Shown: piece after piece, positions 1 through 10,035 of the stretch | Layout: every line of letters begins with the position of its first letter | How positions within the stretch are numbered: the stretch's first letter is position 1 | NCBI RefSeq assembly: GCF_013408925.1 | Contig: NZ_JACCAB010000001.1 | Span: forward strand, 2,356,001 to 2,420,000 | Origin: Pedococcus badiiscoriae | GTDB taxonomy: Bacteria > Actinomycetota > Actinomycetes > Actinomycetales > Dermatophilaceae | Direction: 5' to 3' | Length of the DNA stretch: 64,000 nt | Made by a program: the position numbers and the translations under genes | Notes under the pieces: generated by a model | What the model was told of the DNA's origin: nothing | What the model saw: only the letters and a program-made list of their open reading frames with translations | Databases searched by the model: none

Positions 1-351
1 GCGGGACGCGCCACTTCCGCGCGGAAGCACCTCGAACCGCAACGGGGGCACGCGTTCGGATGCCAACGCAGCGTCAAAAGGATCTTGCGGATACAGGCGT
101 CCCCTCCTCCCGGGGAGGTCGCTGAAGGTCGGACCAACCCAGGCGTCGAGGAGTGTGAGTAGTTCCTTCTGTTCCCGCATCGTGGGCGCGAAGGCGTACC
201 AATACAACCTTCCCGCCGCTACCCTCGGGAGGAACGCAACCTGCTTCCGCTTGATGGCCTCGAGCCAATTGTCTATCGATGTCTCATGCTCAGGATGCAG
301 ACGGGAGGGGTCGATCTCGTTGCCCTCGCCGAAGAACTCCTCAGCGACCAT
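1..351 (-). CDS. dpdD: DpdD, N-terminal part (runs off left edge)
   Basis: Reading leftward from an ATG at 351, the frame stays open for 117 codons to the window edge, so only the N-terminus is present. The start overlaps the dpdK stop by 11 bases, which makes it the next gene of the same operon. The fragment begins MVAEEFFGEGNEIDPSRLHP and has no catalytic motif I can name. In known Dpd clusters dpdD is the remaining large gene next to dpdK, and dpdA, B, C and E to K are otherwise all accounted for here. The assignment therefore rests on position and elimination. DpdD belongs to the genes linked to restriction rather than base insertion. Confidence 0.65.
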   Translation of the reverse strand, partial: MVAEEFFGEGNEIDPSRLHPEHETSIDNWLEAIKRKQVAFLPRVAAGRLYWYAFAPTMREQKELLTLLDAWVGPTFSDLPGRRGRLYPQDPFDAALASERVPPLRFEVLPRGSGASR

Positions 352-865
352 GGTGGACACTCTCGTACAGGGCGTTGTAGGCGATGTGGGCTTCGGCGAT
401 GTCGTGGGGGTCGCGGGTCAGTGTGACGCCTTCGGCGTTGACCGCTTGGCCAAAGAAGGTGAAGTTCATCGAGCCCTGAAGGTGGAATCGGTCGCCCAAG
501 ATGCCCTTGTCATGTAGGTGCGGATGGACTCTCACAGTGGGTCGCGAGCCGGAACCGCCGACGTTCTCGAGCCGTTGCAGCGCGACGACATTGCTTTCGG
601 CATCGCGCGTTAGGACGCGGACGTCGCAGCCTCTTCGGGCCAGTTCGATCAGCACCTCGGTGAAGCGGATCTTGCGGGATGGGAGGCCGGGCAGGACGGT
701 CTTGAACTGGCCGGCGGTGTTGTCAATGACGTCGATGTCGGAGATCCACGGTGACAGCACCCAGAGCTGCCGGGACGGCACCAGGAGCTCGGTGGCGAGG
801 AGGTTTTGCATAAGATCGTTGAGCACACGGGTGTGGCCGCGCCCCGAGGTCGTGATCCGCCTCAT
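341..865 (-). CDS. dpdK: DpdK, phospholipase D-like nuclease subunit
   Basis: 174 residues. It is a single-domain phospholipase D-superfamily protein with one HxK motif (HLHDKGIL) followed by GSMNFT, the usual second half of a PLD active site. Enzymes of this type need two HKD motifs, so a single-motif protein would act as a dimer. Some PLD proteins in restriction systems are non-specific nucleases. The ATG at 865 overlaps the dpdJ stop as ATGA, which indicates translational coupling to the helicase. Position next to dpdJ and the PLD fold match DpdK of Dpd systems, a gene associated with restriction of unmodified DNA. The nuclease activity is inferred from the family. Confidence 0.85.
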   Translation of the reverse strand: MRRITTSGRGHTRVLNDLMQNLLATELLVPSRQLWVLSPWISDIDVIDNTAGQFKTVLPGLPSRKIRFTEVLIELARRGCDVRVLTRDAESNVVALQRLENVGGSGSRPTVRVHPHLHDKGILGDRFHLQGSMNFTFFGQAVNAEGVTLTRDPHDIAEAHIAYNALYESVHHGR

Positions 866-3800
866 GCTGATACCTCAGCGAGTTCCAGGGTGACAACCAC
901 GTCGCCGTTTGCGCGGTGGTCGACTTCCACCACGCCGGGGTACACGTTGAGGTACTCGGTCACTATCGGTTCCGTACTCAGGCTAACGAGCAGGTTCGCC
1001 AAGTCATGTGCCTGTTCCGGTGTCGCGAGCACCTGCGCCGAGCCCCTCTCGGCCAGAAGCTTCCGGGCTCGGGCTTCAAAACCGTCGGTTAGCGGAAGTG
1101 GCGGTTCACCTTGCGACGCGATCGAGCGCAACACCTCGGGAGCGGGCGGCAGATTCTCGGCGAAGGGATTCCATGCGCTCAGTTGTTCGGCTCGGAGTTG
1201 CCAGCCTCGCGGCCAGAGCAGACTTTGCACGGCATCCATGCGCTGGCGGGAGGTCCCTCCACCAGCAAGCACCAGGCCCGCATCGAGTTCGGATCGCTCA
1301 CGCACGAGATAGGCCCAGGTACGCGGAGGGATCTCAACGCCGAGCCGGCGCTCCTCTGCCTTCCACTCGGTTGTCACGGTCGCCACGCACGCATCGGTAG
1401 CAGGCGTCGAGCCTGGCCGAAGTACCCGGCTGGAGAGCGACGACACGACCGCCTGTTCGGCGCCATATATCCCAGATTCTCGAAGGGCACTTCGAATACT
1501 TCCCAGCATGTCGACGCGCGTTTGCTGGTCGGGGGCCGAGCGAAAATCGTTGACCAAGCCGGCCCAGGTCGCGTCCGTCGTTGTCAGATCAATTACGCGC
1601 TGAAGATGGCTGTCGACGAGTTCGTAACTGCTGGGTTGGGTGGCGCGCATGATGAGCCGAAGCAATCGCCGCGGGTCAGGGCGAACTCGAGCCGCGAGGG
1701 CTTCTATGAAGCCGCCGCCGCCGATCGATGATTCGGTCAGCCAGATCTCGCCAGTCCTCGGCCGGTTCTCGGAGTCATAACCTGGCTCGATGTCGACGAT
1801 GACGCTCTCTGGGTCGTGCTCGGGGCAGATCTGTCGAGCCGCGGCGAGAGCCGCGTGACCAATCGTGGACAGCGTGCGCGCCCGAACCCACTGGTTGAAG
1901 GCTGTCGGCTCGGGCGCCCAGTACTGCGGCGCCAACGCATCGAGGCGAGCCACTATCGCTGGGTTCTTCAGCGCCTCCTTGAGCCGGGCCCCCAGGTTCG
2001 ACAGGGTGGCCGACTCTGAGTCGCTCACGCCGGAGCTCCGGAACATCGCGTCCAGAGTCTCCGCGAGCCTGTCGTCGAATGAGTCATGCACAACGGCGTA
2101 GGCCTGCGCGAGCGTCAGCTCGTCGCGGACTGCGGTGGTGAGGAGCATCGCCTCCAGGCACTGGTGCAGCCAGTCGATGCGGAAGCGGTTGAGCAATACC
2201 AGAAGCGCATTGTCGTTGAGGAGGACGTGTTTGAACCAAGCGCTCCGCAGCCCCGGCAGGAGATCCTCCGATACGCAGACGTCACTTGGGAGTGCGACTT
2301 GAATTCGCAGCCCGTCTACATCGAAAGTCGAACCCATCGCCGCAGGCTGGCCATGCAGGGAGAACCGGGACCTGACGCGTTGTTCGGTGCCGTCAGTGAG
2401 ACTGAGTGTCGCGTCTGCACTCACCGCGGCCCGGTGGACGTTCAGATGAGCGTTCTGCGCGTGGAGGAAGAATCGGGCGTCCTTGATGAGACGGCCGACG
2501 GGATCCGCCGTCGGCAGGCGGATCATCAACCCGGGTCCGGTCTCCGCGAACTGTGAACGCCACTGCATCGTCGCGTTGGACGAATCCTTGACCGTTTCGG
2601 GGGGAAGGTCGACGAGAACCTGATCGGGGCGCACGACCGCGGTGAGCATCGGGGTGCCCTCGACTTCAATAGTGCACGGTTCCTCGATTCCGAACCTCGG
2701 CAGAATCGTGGTCAACTCAAGCACCGGGTCGGCGACTCCAATGGGCACCGGGATCCAATGCCGGTGATCAAGGTTCCGGGTCGCGAAACGCCGTGAGACG
2801 CGACCCGGCGCGTATTCGCGCAGCATCTGCCCGAGCCCCATCGGCTGGAGTTCGCGTTCGCTCTCCCGGTCAGTCTGCGACGGAATGCTGACATACGTCT
2901 CGGGGAGGGCGAGCTCGCTGAACAGGTTCATTGGGAAGAAGTCAGGCAGAGGGTTGCCGCCCATGAGATCGCTGAACTCGTCGACTGAGTTCGGGCCTGC
3001 GACCGCCCAGTTGTGTAGAAGACGGCGACGAAGCGTAGGGACAGCTGCCAGCAGTAGCGGTCGGGGCGGATGCCAGAGGACCTCGTTGGCCTCGGAGTCG
3101 GTCAGGCCGAGCGCCTTCTGGATCCATGTGTGCAGGCTTCGCTGACGGTCTGGGTCGCGGAGTGCGGCGGTGAGAATCTCGACGGCCTTGAGTTGGGTCA
3201 CGCGGCCGGGTTTGGCAAAACTGTCGGTTGGCTGCTGACCCAGGGCGGTCCAAGCGATGGTCGTCTTCGGGACGTCTTGTTGGCGCAGTTGGCTCATAAG
3301 CCAGTCGATCATCGCGATCGTGGCCTGCATCCGCAGGACCGCGCGGTTGCGGATCGGGAGCACCAGATCTGGCAACACCGGGTCGAAGAGACTGTCCCAG
3401 GCCTCGTACGTTGCTCGGTCGCGACCGTAGTCGGACAGCACCACTGCGGTGTAGGGACGCATAGTGCGCTTCCGACCTGCTCGCCCCCTGCGCTGGAGGA
3501 ATGCCGCCACACCTCGCGGAGCCTTGTGCTGAATGACCACCCCGACGTCCGGGTCATCGAAACCAACCTCGAGAGAAGCTGTGGCGACGATCAGTTGACT
3601 GTCGGCCATGACGCCAGAGTCCTGAGAGGTTGTCCTGCTCACACGGAGCCCCTCCCCGATGGTGGCGAACTTGTGCCCGATCGCTCTTGGCAGGTCCCAG
3701 AGTTGACCGGCTCGACGCTGCCGCGTCAGATCGCCACTACCACTGGCGCGCAATGAGGCGAGGGGGGGCTTGATGGACTTTGGCTTCCCGAACGAGTAGC

Positions 3801-5355
3801 GCTGCCCCTCGGCATCCAGGAGATAGGAGAACAATCGATTGGTGACATCCAGGTCGTCGGTGAAGACGAAGGCCTTCGTTCCGTATACGCCAGCGGAGAC
3901 TCGACTGGCTGGTTCATCCTGAGCGCGGGGGAGCAACATGGAGGTCTGGATGGTCGTGGAAAGTACCGAAGCGCCACTGGTGGGATCGCTCCGGAGCGCT
4001 AATAGGTACTCCGCGCCCTCGTACTCCAACTCCTCGGGCTCTGGGGTGATACTCGTGACCTGCTCATCGGCGACACCTGTCAGATCAGCCATGTGCCGGA
4101 TGGGATTGGACAGCGTCGCCGACAAACCGACGAATGTGATGGGTGCCTGGACACTGTGGTGCCAACGTCGGAGCACCATCGCAGCCTGTGCGCCCGACGT
4201 GCCGTCGTAGGTGTGAATTTCATCGAGAAGCATCATGCGAGGCTTCCGGCCCACAGGTGCATCGATTCCAAGGGGTCGCGACAGGTTCAGGTCGGAAAGG
4301 CCACGGTTGAGCATCTCCGTCGTCACAAACAGGAGATCGGGTGGAGAACTCTGCATCCTCTGACGTGTGAGCACGACGTGGTCTTGGCCGAATGCGCGCT
4401 GGCAGTTGCTGCACACCAGGCGCTCGACTCCACTGTCGATGTCTTGGTTCGGCCAGATTAGCTCGCCCCCACACGGCGAGTACCCGTCTCCAGGGCAACG
4501 CATCTGGGGTGAGGCCATGCCTTGGACGCGCTTTCCCCAGCCTCGGTACGAAGATCGCACGTTTTTCGCGTTGGTGGGTGTGCTGCCGTAGAGAGCCCCG
4601 ATCGTCATCGATCGCCCGACAGAGTCGATCCAAAGGTTGTCGAGCCGGCGCGCCTGAGCGAATGCTGTGTCCAGTTGATCTTTGAGGAGTTCCGTCCGGG
4701 GATAGACCGCCAGCGCTCGAGTCCATGCCGATGCGTCGGTGATGCCGGCCAGAAAGCTGAGGGCGGGGAGGTAGAAGGCGTTGGTCTTCCCGCTTCCGGT
4801 GCCAGCACCCACCACCGTCGCCGTGGTGGTTTTACCCTGCAGCGCAGTCAGAATGTGGCGGGTAGCGCGGACTTGGAAGCCACCCAAGAGGTCGTGCTTG
4901 CCCTGGCGCTGTGTCATTACCTCGATGACCCTGCGGTGTGCGTCAGTTGCGCCGTCGACACCGTCCAGCACAGTGTCCCAAGCGTGGTCACGCTTGGGGT
5001 AGAAGCGAGGCCTGCGCGTATATCGGAAGTCCGAGATCAGGTTGATGCCGGATTGCCAGTTCTGATGGAGAAAGCACTGCCGGAGTCGGGCGACGAGGCG
5101 GATAGTCTCGCCGTTGCGAGTCCGCCATCTGGCTGGCGAGAGGCTTGAGTCGTAAACGAGCAACGCGCGCGTAGTCATCTCCTCGATGACTTCGTCGGCG
5201 CCCAGGTTCCACTCGTGGCTGCTCGCGAGTTCTCCGTCCACGATCTGGCGTAGTTCGCCGGTGCTGAAACCACCATCCACTACGCCCCAACACAGGAGCG
5301 GGTCCTCGAGCGACTCCAGTCGGTCGAGGACCCTGGTGAGGAGGTCGGGGTTCAT
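862..5355 (-). CDS. dpdJ: DpdJ, large DEAD/DEAH-type helicase
   Basis: 1497 residues from the ATG at 5355, which overlaps the dpdI stop as ATGA; a longer reading to 5427 would intrude into dpdI and is rejected. Superfamily 2 helicase motifs are clear: Walker A GAGTGSGKT near residues 183-191, a DEIH box (LLDEIHTYDG), the SAT motif GLSATLS, and motif VI QRRGRAGR. A four-cysteine zinc-binding insert lies between motifs I and II. The C-terminal half has ESSIGGGGF, like the DUF1998-type tail of some large helicases. It is the expected partner of the PLD protein DpdK and probably a motor of the restriction arm acting on DNA in the cytoplasm. Confidence 0.85.
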   Translation of the reverse strand: MNPDLLTRVLDRLESLEDPLLCWGVVDGGFSTGELRQIVDGELASSHEWNLGADEVIEEMTTRALLVYDSSLSPARWRTRNGETIRLVARLRQCFLHQNWQSGINLISDFRYTRRPRFYPKRDHAWDTVLDGVDGATDAHRRVIEVMTQRQGKHDLLGGFQVRATRHILTALQGKTTTATVVGAGTGSGKTNAFYLPALSFLAGITDASAWTRALAVYPRTELLKDQLDTAFAQARRLDNLWIDSVGRSMTIGALYGSTPTNAKNVRSSYRGWGKRVQGMASPQMRCPGDGYSPCGGELIWPNQDIDSGVERLVCSNCQRAFGQDHVVLTRQRMQSSPPDLLFVTTEMLNRGLSDLNLSRPLGIDAPVGRKPRMMLLDEIHTYDGTSGAQAAMVLRRWHHSVQAPITFVGLSATLSNPIRHMADLTGVADEQVTSITPEPEELEYEGAEYLLALRSDPTSGASVLSTTIQTSMLLPRAQDEPASRVSAGVYGTKAFVFTDDLDVTNRLFSYLLDAEGQRYSFGKPKSIKPPLASLRASGSGDLTRQRRAGQLWDLPRAIGHKFATIGEGLRVSRTTSQDSGVMADSQLIVATASLEVGFDDPDVGVVIQHKAPRGVAAFLQRRGRAGRKRTMRPYTAVVLSDYGRDRATYEAWDSLFDPVLPDLVLPIRNRAVLRMQATIAMIDWLMSQLRQQDVPKTTIAWTALGQQPTDSFAKPGRVTQLKAVEILTAALRDPDRQRSLHTWIQKALGLTDSEANEVLWHPPRPLLLAAVPTLRRRLLHNWAVAGPNSVDEFSDLMGGNPLPDFFPMNLFSELALPETYVSIPSQTDRESERELQPMGLGQMLREYAPGRVSRRFATRNLDHRHWIPVPIGVADPVLELTTILPRFGIEEPCTIEVEGTPMLTAVVRPDQVLVDLPPETVKDSSNATMQWRSQFAETGPGLMIRLPTADPVGRLIKDARFFLHAQNAHLNVHRAAVSADATLSLTDGTEQRVRSRFSLHGQPAAMGSTFDVDGLRIQVALPSDVCVSEDLLPGLRSAWFKHVLLNDNALLVLLNRFRIDWLHQCLEAMLLTTAVRDELTLAQAYAVVHDSFDDRLAETLDAMFRSSGVSDSESATLSNLGARLKEALKNPAIVARLDALAPQYWAPEPTAFNQWVRARTLSTIGHAALAAARQICPEHDPESVIVDIEPGYDSENRPRTGEIWLTESSIGGGGFIEALAARVRPDPRRLLRLIMRATQPSSYELVDSHLQRVIDLTTTDATWAGLVNDFRSAPDQQTRVDMLGSIRSALRESGIYGAEQAVVSSLSSRVLRPGSTPATDACVATVTTEWKAEERRLGVEIPPRTWAYLVRERSELDAGLVLAGGGTSRQRMDAVQSLLWPRGWQLRAEQLSAWNPFAENLPPAPEVLRSIASQGEPPLPLTDGFEARARKLLAERGSAQVLATPEQAHDLANLLVSLSTEPIVTEYLNVYPGVVEVDHRANGDVVVTLELAEVSA

Positions 5356-6062
5356 TGGAGCCGCACCCGGAACCGGTCGATGATGCCCAGGTCGGCGAGC
5401 TTGTCCAGGCGCTCTGGGGTGAACCATGTAAGCGGTATGCCGGACGGTTCTTGCGATCCAACCACGCCTTGGGCGATGTCCGCATCAACCACCTCGCCAA
5501 GCTTTTCGCCGCAGCGGTGGATGGCCTCGATCGCGGCGCGGAACTGCTCCACCGCCCCCCGCCCCGGGATCATCCTGCTGCTGATTGCGAGCAGGTTACT
5601 TCGAGCAGTCTCGAGCGCGTCTCGAATCTCCTCGACGTCGACTCCGCTTCGCGCCAGCGCGTCCACAAGGCCAGTGTTGATAGCCGGCGGGGGTTGGTTC
5701 ACGAACGACTGCCATGAACTCGTGACAAGAGCGCGAAGGTCACTGACGTACTTCTCGGCGGAGCGGACGCGTGCCTTGGCAAGGTCGAGGTTCTCGTCGA
5801 TTCCCAACGTAGGGACCTCCTTCGCCAGCGCGCGGAGGCCTTCCACGATCTGTGCAGCATCTTGGTAGCCGCTAGGAGGCATCTCCGCGCCGAGTTGCGC
5901 AATCTCTGCAAGACCGATGTTGAGAGCAGGCAACTCCGAAAGGGGAGGACTCAGCCGAGCACTCAAGTCAGCGAAGTGTCCGGTGCGGACCTTGACCTGG
6001 TGCTCGTCGTTGGCCACGTCTGCGTGTGCGCGCAGTTCTTGGATGGTGCTGCGCAGGGTCAT
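5352..6062 (-). CDS. dpdI: DpdI, Dpd accessory protein
   Basis: 236 residues, mostly helical, with no catalytic motif I recognise. The start overlaps the dpdH stop as ATGA and its own stop overlaps the dpdJ start as ATGA, so it is locked between two helicase/ATPase genes. The name follows from this position: in known Dpd clusters the small gene between dpdH and dpdJ is dpdI. Many leucine- and alanine-rich heptads suggest a coiled-coil or helical-bundle scaffold, perhaps linking DpdH and DpdJ. That structural reading is inference. Confidence 0.65.
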   Translation of the reverse strand: MTLRSTIQELRAHADVANDEHQVKVRTGHFADLSARLSPPLSELPALNIGLAEIAQLGAEMPPSGYQDAAQIVEGLRALAKEVPTLGIDENLDLAKARVRSAEKYVSDLRALVTSSWQSFVNQPPPAINTGLVDALARSGVDVEEIRDALETARSNLLAISSRMIPGRGAVEQFRAAIEAIHRCGEKLGEVVDADIAQGVVGSQEPSGIPLTWFTPERLDKLADLGIIDRFRVRLQ

Positions 6063-9000
6063 GCCGTCTCCTCTGGCTCGAACGCGAGTGCGGCCCCCGC
6101 GATCGCGTCTGCCATCACAGTGAGACCGTCGGCCAACCGCTCGCGAGCCTCAGCGTATTCACGTTGCACATCGGAGGCTGCACCATTCCCGAGGCTGTTC
6201 TCCAGAAGTTGAACAGCCCGTGTTGCCAACCTCAGCCAGGCACTGACTCGACGGGCAGGCTCGTCCCAGTCGCCATTCAGAAGTTGCTGTCGCTCCTCGG
6301 TGGTTAGACGATCCCATCGGTTCAGTTCAGCGAAGACCGTCTCTACTTTGCGCTGATCTCCAGGCTTGACTGCCTTAGCGGTCGCCTGCAGATCAGCGGG
6401 GTTGATTCCGCCGGGCAACGCGCCGGCCGTGGCGCGCTCGTTGACCAGCGCAAGCAGTTCCGCCGCTACGTCGGTGAGATCACCGCCGAGATCCGACAGA
6501 TCCGGCAGCGTCTTCAGTGCCTCCTCGCGCAAGGCATCGATCGACCCTAGCCGCGCCTCAATGGTCCCAACGGAGGTCTTGATGAGCTCGGGGGTCGATT
6601 CGGGCCACGACACCCCTGTTGCGCCGGCTCGGACCACCTTGATCACCTTGTTGAGATCGAGCGCGAGAGGCTTGCCGGCACCCTGACTGTAGGACGCGTG
6701 TCGCAGCAGTCGTTGCTGCAGTTGGCCCCGGCTGACCCTGGTGATGTAGCTGCCGGTGCCAGCGCCGTCAACTAGGAAGGCGTGCAGCGCTCGAAGGCCG
6801 GCCCTCGGCTCGGGGTCGGGTCGGGCAGGAGCGGGAGCGAACAAGGCGCGGACTTTGCTGGCCGCGTCCGACTTGAAGGCGTCGGCGACTCCAAGCGCTC
6901 GTGCGATGCCTAAGAGGGTCTCAACCACACGAGCCAGTTCGAAGTCGTCTTCCACCCGCTCGGGCGGGAGTAATGCCGCGCCGACCTTGCTCACCCAGTC
7001 GTCGACCCTCGTCTCCGCGAGCCGCTGCAGCTCCTCGCCGTCCGGAACCTCGGCCCAGGACCCCTTGTGGTGTGCCCACGCAAGGGCACGCAGCGCTCGC
7101 ATGTCGTCAGTGTTCGATTGGTCCATCGGCAGGACAGCCGTGGTGAGTTTCGCCTGGTTGAACTCCACCGAGGTCGCCTCAAACCCCGGAGCGAGCGCCT
7201 TGTCGTTGCCCCAGAGACTGTCACCGCCGAAACCGTCGTCGAAGCCGAGTCGAGCGCGGACGGCGTTGAAGACGATATTTCGAAGATCGTTGCGATCCCT
7301 CTGGAGAATCTCCTGGGTGGCTAGCCAGCGATCTACCGCCTTCACAAGCGTCGGTTCCACGGCAAAGCGTTGCGCCGTCGACGTCGGCGCAGGGGCGAGA
7401 CCTGGCGCCGGGGTGGGGCCAGGCTTCGGTCCTCGGGGATCGGTCCCCGCCTCGGCCAGGCCGTCGACCGGTGCGACATTGAACGCGGCATGGATAGTCG
7501 GAGAGAGGTTCTCTGCCCCCGAGCCAGCACCCCAGAACCTCACGAGTCGGACACGTCGCCGGGTTAGTTCATCGTCTCCAGGCGCCTGCAGTTTCACCTG
7601 ATCCTCGATATTGGCGAGGCGGTCCTCGGCGCCGGTTCTGAACTCGCTCGCGAAGCCGTCGCTGGGGAACCGTCCGTTGTCGATCTCAGCCTGATCGCGA
7701 TGCAGGACGGGGCGAAGGACACGGGTGAGCACATCGCGAGCTACGAAACTGCCGTCTGCGGACTGGCTCTTGATGGCGCGGTCGAGAGCGACCGCGTTGA
7801 ATGGGAAGAGTCCATAGCCGTCGGCCTCACCGAAGGAAGCATGGCAGGCGGCGTTTACCGGGCACTGTTCGCAGGCGTTAGGCAACTCGTCACCGCGCGC
7901 GTAGGCAGCGTCCAGTTCCGCCGCTCCGACCCGCACAGCATTGAGGTAACGGCTGGCGAACCCAACCGGCTTGAACATGGCATCGATCCCGTCAGGGAGA
8001 TCGAGGTCGAAGACGCGGTAAGTACGGGTGTAGACCGTCTCCGGCATCTGATTGACGAAGTAGCCGGTCGTCACCGCCATGACGACGCGCATCGGGCAGA
8101 GCTTCTGCGTTTTGGTCGAAATGATGGTCATGGCGTCGATCAAGCCCCCCTGGATGCCCTGGAAGATCGAGAAGTCTTCGATGAGCACCAGCAGTTCGAG
8201 CCCCTGCTTATCCATCTCAACTCGGACGTCGGTCAGGATCTGCTTGAGGTCGTCCCCGCCTATGCCAAAGACCTCGCTCACCGATGGACCGAGTTGTTCG
8301 TTGATCATCCGGGCGGCGAGTTCGCGGAAGTTGGGTTCACTGGTTAGGGCGCCGGCGACCTCACGGGCGGCCTGCCCGGCCCTGTTTACGTCATCCACTG
8401 AGAGGTTCAGGTCGTCGGCGGTAAAGCCGAACGCGTCCTCCTTGTCCTCGTCGCCCTTGCCGGACAACTTCTCGCGCACAAGGCGGGCGATGGGGCCGTT
8501 CTGGTCGAGGAGTCGACTGCGAAAGACATCGTCTCCAAACAGCGCAGGAAGGCCCCCGGCCGAAGCCAGGTAAGCGCGGAGTTCGATCTCCTCCGCAGAA
8601 CCGTCGGATCGATTCCCGCGGGTCTCGATGTTCACCGCCAGTGCGTTGCGCAGTTTCAACTGTGCTGTCTTCTCGTCGGCGGCACCGTCCACGGCGGTTG
8701 CCACTTTGGCCCGGAGTTCATCGGCCCGATCGCCGGTCGCGTGCTCGAGGATCAGTTCGAGGGTCCCGCGCAGCGACATCCGGTGCTTCGGAACGAAGAT
8801 CAGGCGAGTGGAGTCCTTGGTCTCCAGGTGAGTGCGAAGCCATCGCACCAGGTGGGACTTGCCTGTACCGGACTTGCCCAGGATGGGAATGATCGGCAGG
8901 TCGGACGGCTGCTCTTGGACGGCCCGGAGCAATGCGTACTCATCGACGACCGCGCCGCCTTGGGCGCTGTCGACCTGGTCGCGTTGTGTGATCGGGATGG

Positions 9001-9115
9001 TGCTGTGGGTAGACAGAAATACACCGTCGGAGGTGCTTTCCGCCTCGACGGGAATGATGGCCGAAGCCTCATTCGCGCTCCAGCAAGTTGCCGAGAGCGT
9101 GCCGCGCCAAGTCAC
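6059..9115 (-). CDS. dpdH: DpdH, P-loop ATPase of the Dpd system
   Basis: 1018 residues from a GTG at 9115 that overlaps the dpdG stop as GTGA. A Walker A motif GKSGTGKS lies at about residues 80-87 and a Walker B-like strand LLVLIEDF follows some 240 residues later, as expected for an AAA+/STAND-like ATPase. A cysteine cluster (CEQCPVNAAC) about 420 residues in may bind metal. The long C-terminal part is helical. DpdH is one of the proteins required for the restriction half of the Dpd system. Its nucleotide-driven role is inferred from the P-loop. Confidence 0.82.
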   Translation of the reverse strand: MTWRGTLSATCWSANEASAIIPVEAESTSDGVFLSTHSTIPITQRDQVDSAQGGAVVDEYALLRAVQEQPSDLPIIPILGKSGTGKSHLVRWLRTHLETKDSTRLIFVPKHRMSLRGTLELILEHATGDRADELRAKVATAVDGAADEKTAQLKLRNALAVNIETRGNRSDGSAEEIELRAYLASAGGLPALFGDDVFRSRLLDQNGPIARLVREKLSGKGDEDKEDAFGFTADDLNLSVDDVNRAGQAAREVAGALTSEPNFRELAARMINEQLGPSVSEVFGIGGDDLKQILTDVRVEMDKQGLELLVLIEDFSIFQGIQGGLIDAMTIISTKTQKLCPMRVVMAVTTGYFVNQMPETVYTRTYRVFDLDLPDGIDAMFKPVGFASRYLNAVRVGAAELDAAYARGDELPNACEQCPVNAACHASFGEADGYGLFPFNAVALDRAIKSQSADGSFVARDVLTRVLRPVLHRDQAEIDNGRFPSDGFASEFRTGAEDRLANIEDQVKLQAPGDDELTRRRVRLVRFWGAGSGAENLSPTIHAAFNVAPVDGLAEAGTDPRGPKPGPTPAPGLAPAPTSTAQRFAVEPTLVKAVDRWLATQEILQRDRNDLRNIVFNAVRARLGFDDGFGGDSLWGNDKALAPGFEATSVEFNQAKLTTAVLPMDQSNTDDMRALRALAWAHHKGSWAEVPDGEELQRLAETRVDDWVSKVGAALLPPERVEDDFELARVVETLLGIARALGVADAFKSDAASKVRALFAPAPARPDPEPRAGLRALHAFLVDGAGTGSYITRVSRGQLQQRLLRHASYSQGAGKPLALDLNKVIKVVRAGATGVSWPESTPELIKTSVGTIEARLGSIDALREEALKTLPDLSDLGGDLTDVAAELLALVNERATAGALPGGINPADLQATAKAVKPGDQRKVETVFAELNRWDRLTTEERQQLLNGDWDEPARRVSAWLRLATRAVQLLENSLGNGAASDVQREYAEARERLADGLTVMADAIAGAALAFEPEETA

Positions 9116-10035
9116 TTCTTACCTCCGGCCCTCACGATGGCGTGGGTTTGGCGCGTGGCATCGAACCGGGACAGGCGGATGCCGTGCGCATCCGGCAGCG
9201 TTTCGAACTTCACCCGCCCTCGCTCCTCGAGGATACGCAACGCCTGCCCGACGGAGCTGTCTGCGCAGTCCGCAGCGATGCCGGGGTCCGGGTCATTGCC
9301 GAGGAGCGACACGAGACCGGCCCGCATCGACCCGCCGTGAAGGGCGGGTAGGGCTTGCCCGATTCGGGCTAAGAGATCATGGATTCCGATTCGCTCCTCC
9401 GGCACACGACGGAGGGCGTCATCGACCGCTGCTACTGGAAGGGGAACGACGCCGGACCGGTCCTTCATCACGGACGGTGTCGCGAGTCCGAGAGCCAGGA
9501 TCCACCGCGACGCAGCCACCCAACGGGTGTCATTGACGATGGCCCACGACTCTTGATCGCTCGTGCCGAATTGCTCGGGCTGCAGACTTTGCAGGTTCTC
9601 CGTCCATGAGAGGGGCTGGCCCAGAGCATCTTGCGCCATCACCCAGGTCACGGCCCGGTTCAGGTCTCGAGCGCCACTCGTGTGACCGTCGCCGGGTCGG
9701 GTTGCCCAGACGTCGCCATCGCGACTTAGGTCGAAGACCCTTGCTTGTAGCACACGCCGAAACTGGGAAGCATTGAACGGAGAGTTCGGGACCGGGACAT
9801 GGGTGCCAAGTTGCAAGGTGCCGTCGGGGTTGGTGTCGAGCACATCGATGGCCCGCAGGGAGGAGATCGTGTTCTTCAGGCCGCCCGAGGCTTCCGCGCC
9901 GGCGTTCAGGCCCTCCGGCTTGAACGCGGCAACGAGGTCATCCTCGGTGGAGGAACGACGTGCGTCGAGGAGGTGATTCACGATGGCCCGACCGAGACCC
10001 GGCAGAGTTCGTGGCGGGTTGAGTACTGCCATCAC
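9112..10035 (-). CDS. dpdG: DpdG, Dpd accessory protein
   Basis: 307 residues. GTG (10035) and ATG (10032) starts are adjacent; the GTG overlaps the dpdF stop as GTGA. No enzyme motif is visible. The N-terminal 60 residues look like a winged-helix segment, and a second segment near the C-terminus (SVGQALRILEERGRVKFE) has the same look, so a DNA- or protein-binding role is possible. The assignment as DpdG comes from its place between the RecQ-like helicase and the P-loop ATPase, the order seen in other Dpd clusters. Confidence 0.68.
   Translation of the reverse strand: MMAVLNPPRTLPGLGRAIVNHLLDARRSSTEDDLVAAFKPEGLNAGAEASGGLKNTISSLRAIDVLDTNPDGTLQLGTHVPVPNSPFNASQFRRVLQARVFDLSRDGDVWATRPGDGHTSGARDLNRAVTWVMAQDALGQPLSWTENLQSLQPEQFGTSDQESWAIVNDTRWVAASRWILALGLATPSVMKDRSGVVPLPVAAVDDALRRVPEERIGIHDLLARIGQALPALHGGSMRAGLVSLLGNDPDPGIAADCADSSVGQALRILEERGRVKFETLPDAHGIRLSRFDATRQTHAIVRAGGKK

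Noticed and set aside
862..5427. Longer dpdJ reading starting at 5427
   Set aside because: The extra 24 residues lie inside dpdI and are arginine/proline-rich; the ATG at 5355 overlaps the dpdI stop as in the rest of the operon.
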